From NCBI RefSeq assembly GCF_003574735.1, contig NZ_QORW01000006.1, forward strand, positions 106,887 through 170,886: DNA of 64,000 nt, in the 5' to 3' direction. This stretch comes from Dongia deserti (GTDB taxonomy: Bacteria; Pseudomonadota; Alphaproteobacteria; Dongiales; Dongiaceae). Both the position numbers and the translations under genes were made by a program. The notes under the pieces were generated by a model. That model had not been told where the DNA came from. It worked only from the letters and a program-made list of their open reading frames with translations, and did no database searches. This document shows, piece after piece, positions 63,861-64,000 of this stretch. Positions within the stretch are counted from its first letter, which is position 1; each line of letters begins with the position of its first letter.

Positions 63861-64000
63861 CTAAGCCTTTTTGAGTGCCTCTTGCGCCTGCTTCGCAATG
63901 GCCGCAAAAGCCGCCGGCTCGCGGATCGCCAGATCCGACAGAACCTTGCGGTCCAGCTCGATCCCGGCGCGCTTCACGCCATTGATGAACTGAGAATAGG
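63861..64000 (-). CDS. rplT: 50S ribosomal protein L20, C-terminal part (cut by window edge)
   Basis: Only the last 46 codons are present: [20 protein letters not shown], then [21 protein letters not shown] and a lysine-rich end. This is the typical C-terminus of L20, a primary binding protein of 23S rRNA. The rest lies beyond 64000. Six bases separate its stop from the start of the lipoprotein gene. Confidence 0.95.
   Translation of the reverse strand, partial: YSQFINGVKRAGIELDRKVLSDLAIREPAAFAAIAKQAQEALKKA

Noticed and set aside
1-64000. CRISPR array, prophage, toxin-antitoxin or restriction system
   Set aside because: No regularly spaced direct repeats, integrase, capsid, nuclease or methylase genes of such systems were seen on either strand.

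Overview
The window is a chromosomal segment of a GC-rich alphaproteobacterium. The evidence is an alphaproteobacterial gene order (mucR, fur, GNAT/PlsC pair, miaB, phoH, ybeY, corC, lnt, XRE regulator, metK, trmB), a MucR/Ros zinc-finger regulator, a Fur of the alphaproteobacterial type without CxxC zinc sites, an SUV3-like helicase, and PAS_5 and DUF4142 proteins typical of this class. The organism is probably free-living and Gram-negative (lnt, MsbA-like exporter, outer-envelope glycan genes). The genus cannot be read from the sequence.

Layout. (1) 1-13730, minus strand: a helicase fragment, then the housekeeping block trmB, metK, XRE regulator, lnt, corC-like, ybeY, phoH, miaB, olsA-like/olsB-like, fur, mucR, rimI, tsaB. 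Many stop/start overlaps (ATGA, TAATG) mark co-transcribed groups. (2) 13866-18922: D-Ala-D-Ala dipeptidase, a membrane histidine kinase, a NifU-like Fe-S scaffold with a strong terminator, a class III adenylate cyclase and an unrecognised gene. (3) 19001-20303: a decayed TauE/SafE exporter, then a fluoride-resistance operon (fluoride riboswitch, terminator, crcB/fluC, DUF190). (4) 20310-24152: quinone oxidoreductase-like enzyme, catalase, small lipoprotein, SDR. (5) 24163-29410: spermidine/putrescine-type ABC importer (two permeases, Tat-exported binding protein, ATPase) with a REP-like double palindrome inside the operon and a divergent LuxR regulator. (6) 29429-36990: msrB, ECF sigma factor, DUF4142 protein plus cupredoxin, a ThDP decarboxylase and a PLP decarboxylase in tandem, a long palindromic repeat, and a large MscS channel. 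(7) 37185-44701: a polyprenyl-phosphate-type glycosyltransferase converging on a GT-C-like membrane protein, DmeF-type metal efflux, Bcr/CflA drug efflux, PPOX flavoprotein, Spy-like protein, membrane protein. (8) 44817-53919: a surface-glycan cluster (GT4, methyltransferase, four GT2 enzymes, an MsbA-like ABC exporter, and the shrunken remains of a nucleotide-sugar epimerase). (9) 53920-64000: small AT-richer genes beside tRNA-Ser(GGA), lepA, lrgAB, a tandem pair of secreted paralogues, pheT-pheS, a lipoprotein, and the 3' end of rplT.

How parts fit together. The first block serves RNA maturation, translation fidelity and envelope lipids. The pheST/rplT/lepA end is also translational. Between these conserved anchors lie accessory modules for stress and transport: fluoride, peroxide, methionine sulfoxide, polyamines, metals, osmotic shock. 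The clearest regulatory structure is the fluoride riboswitch with a terminator and a competing hairpin. The glycan cluster and the paired decarboxylases are the least explained gene sets. I found no clear undescribed defence system, prophage or CRISPR array.
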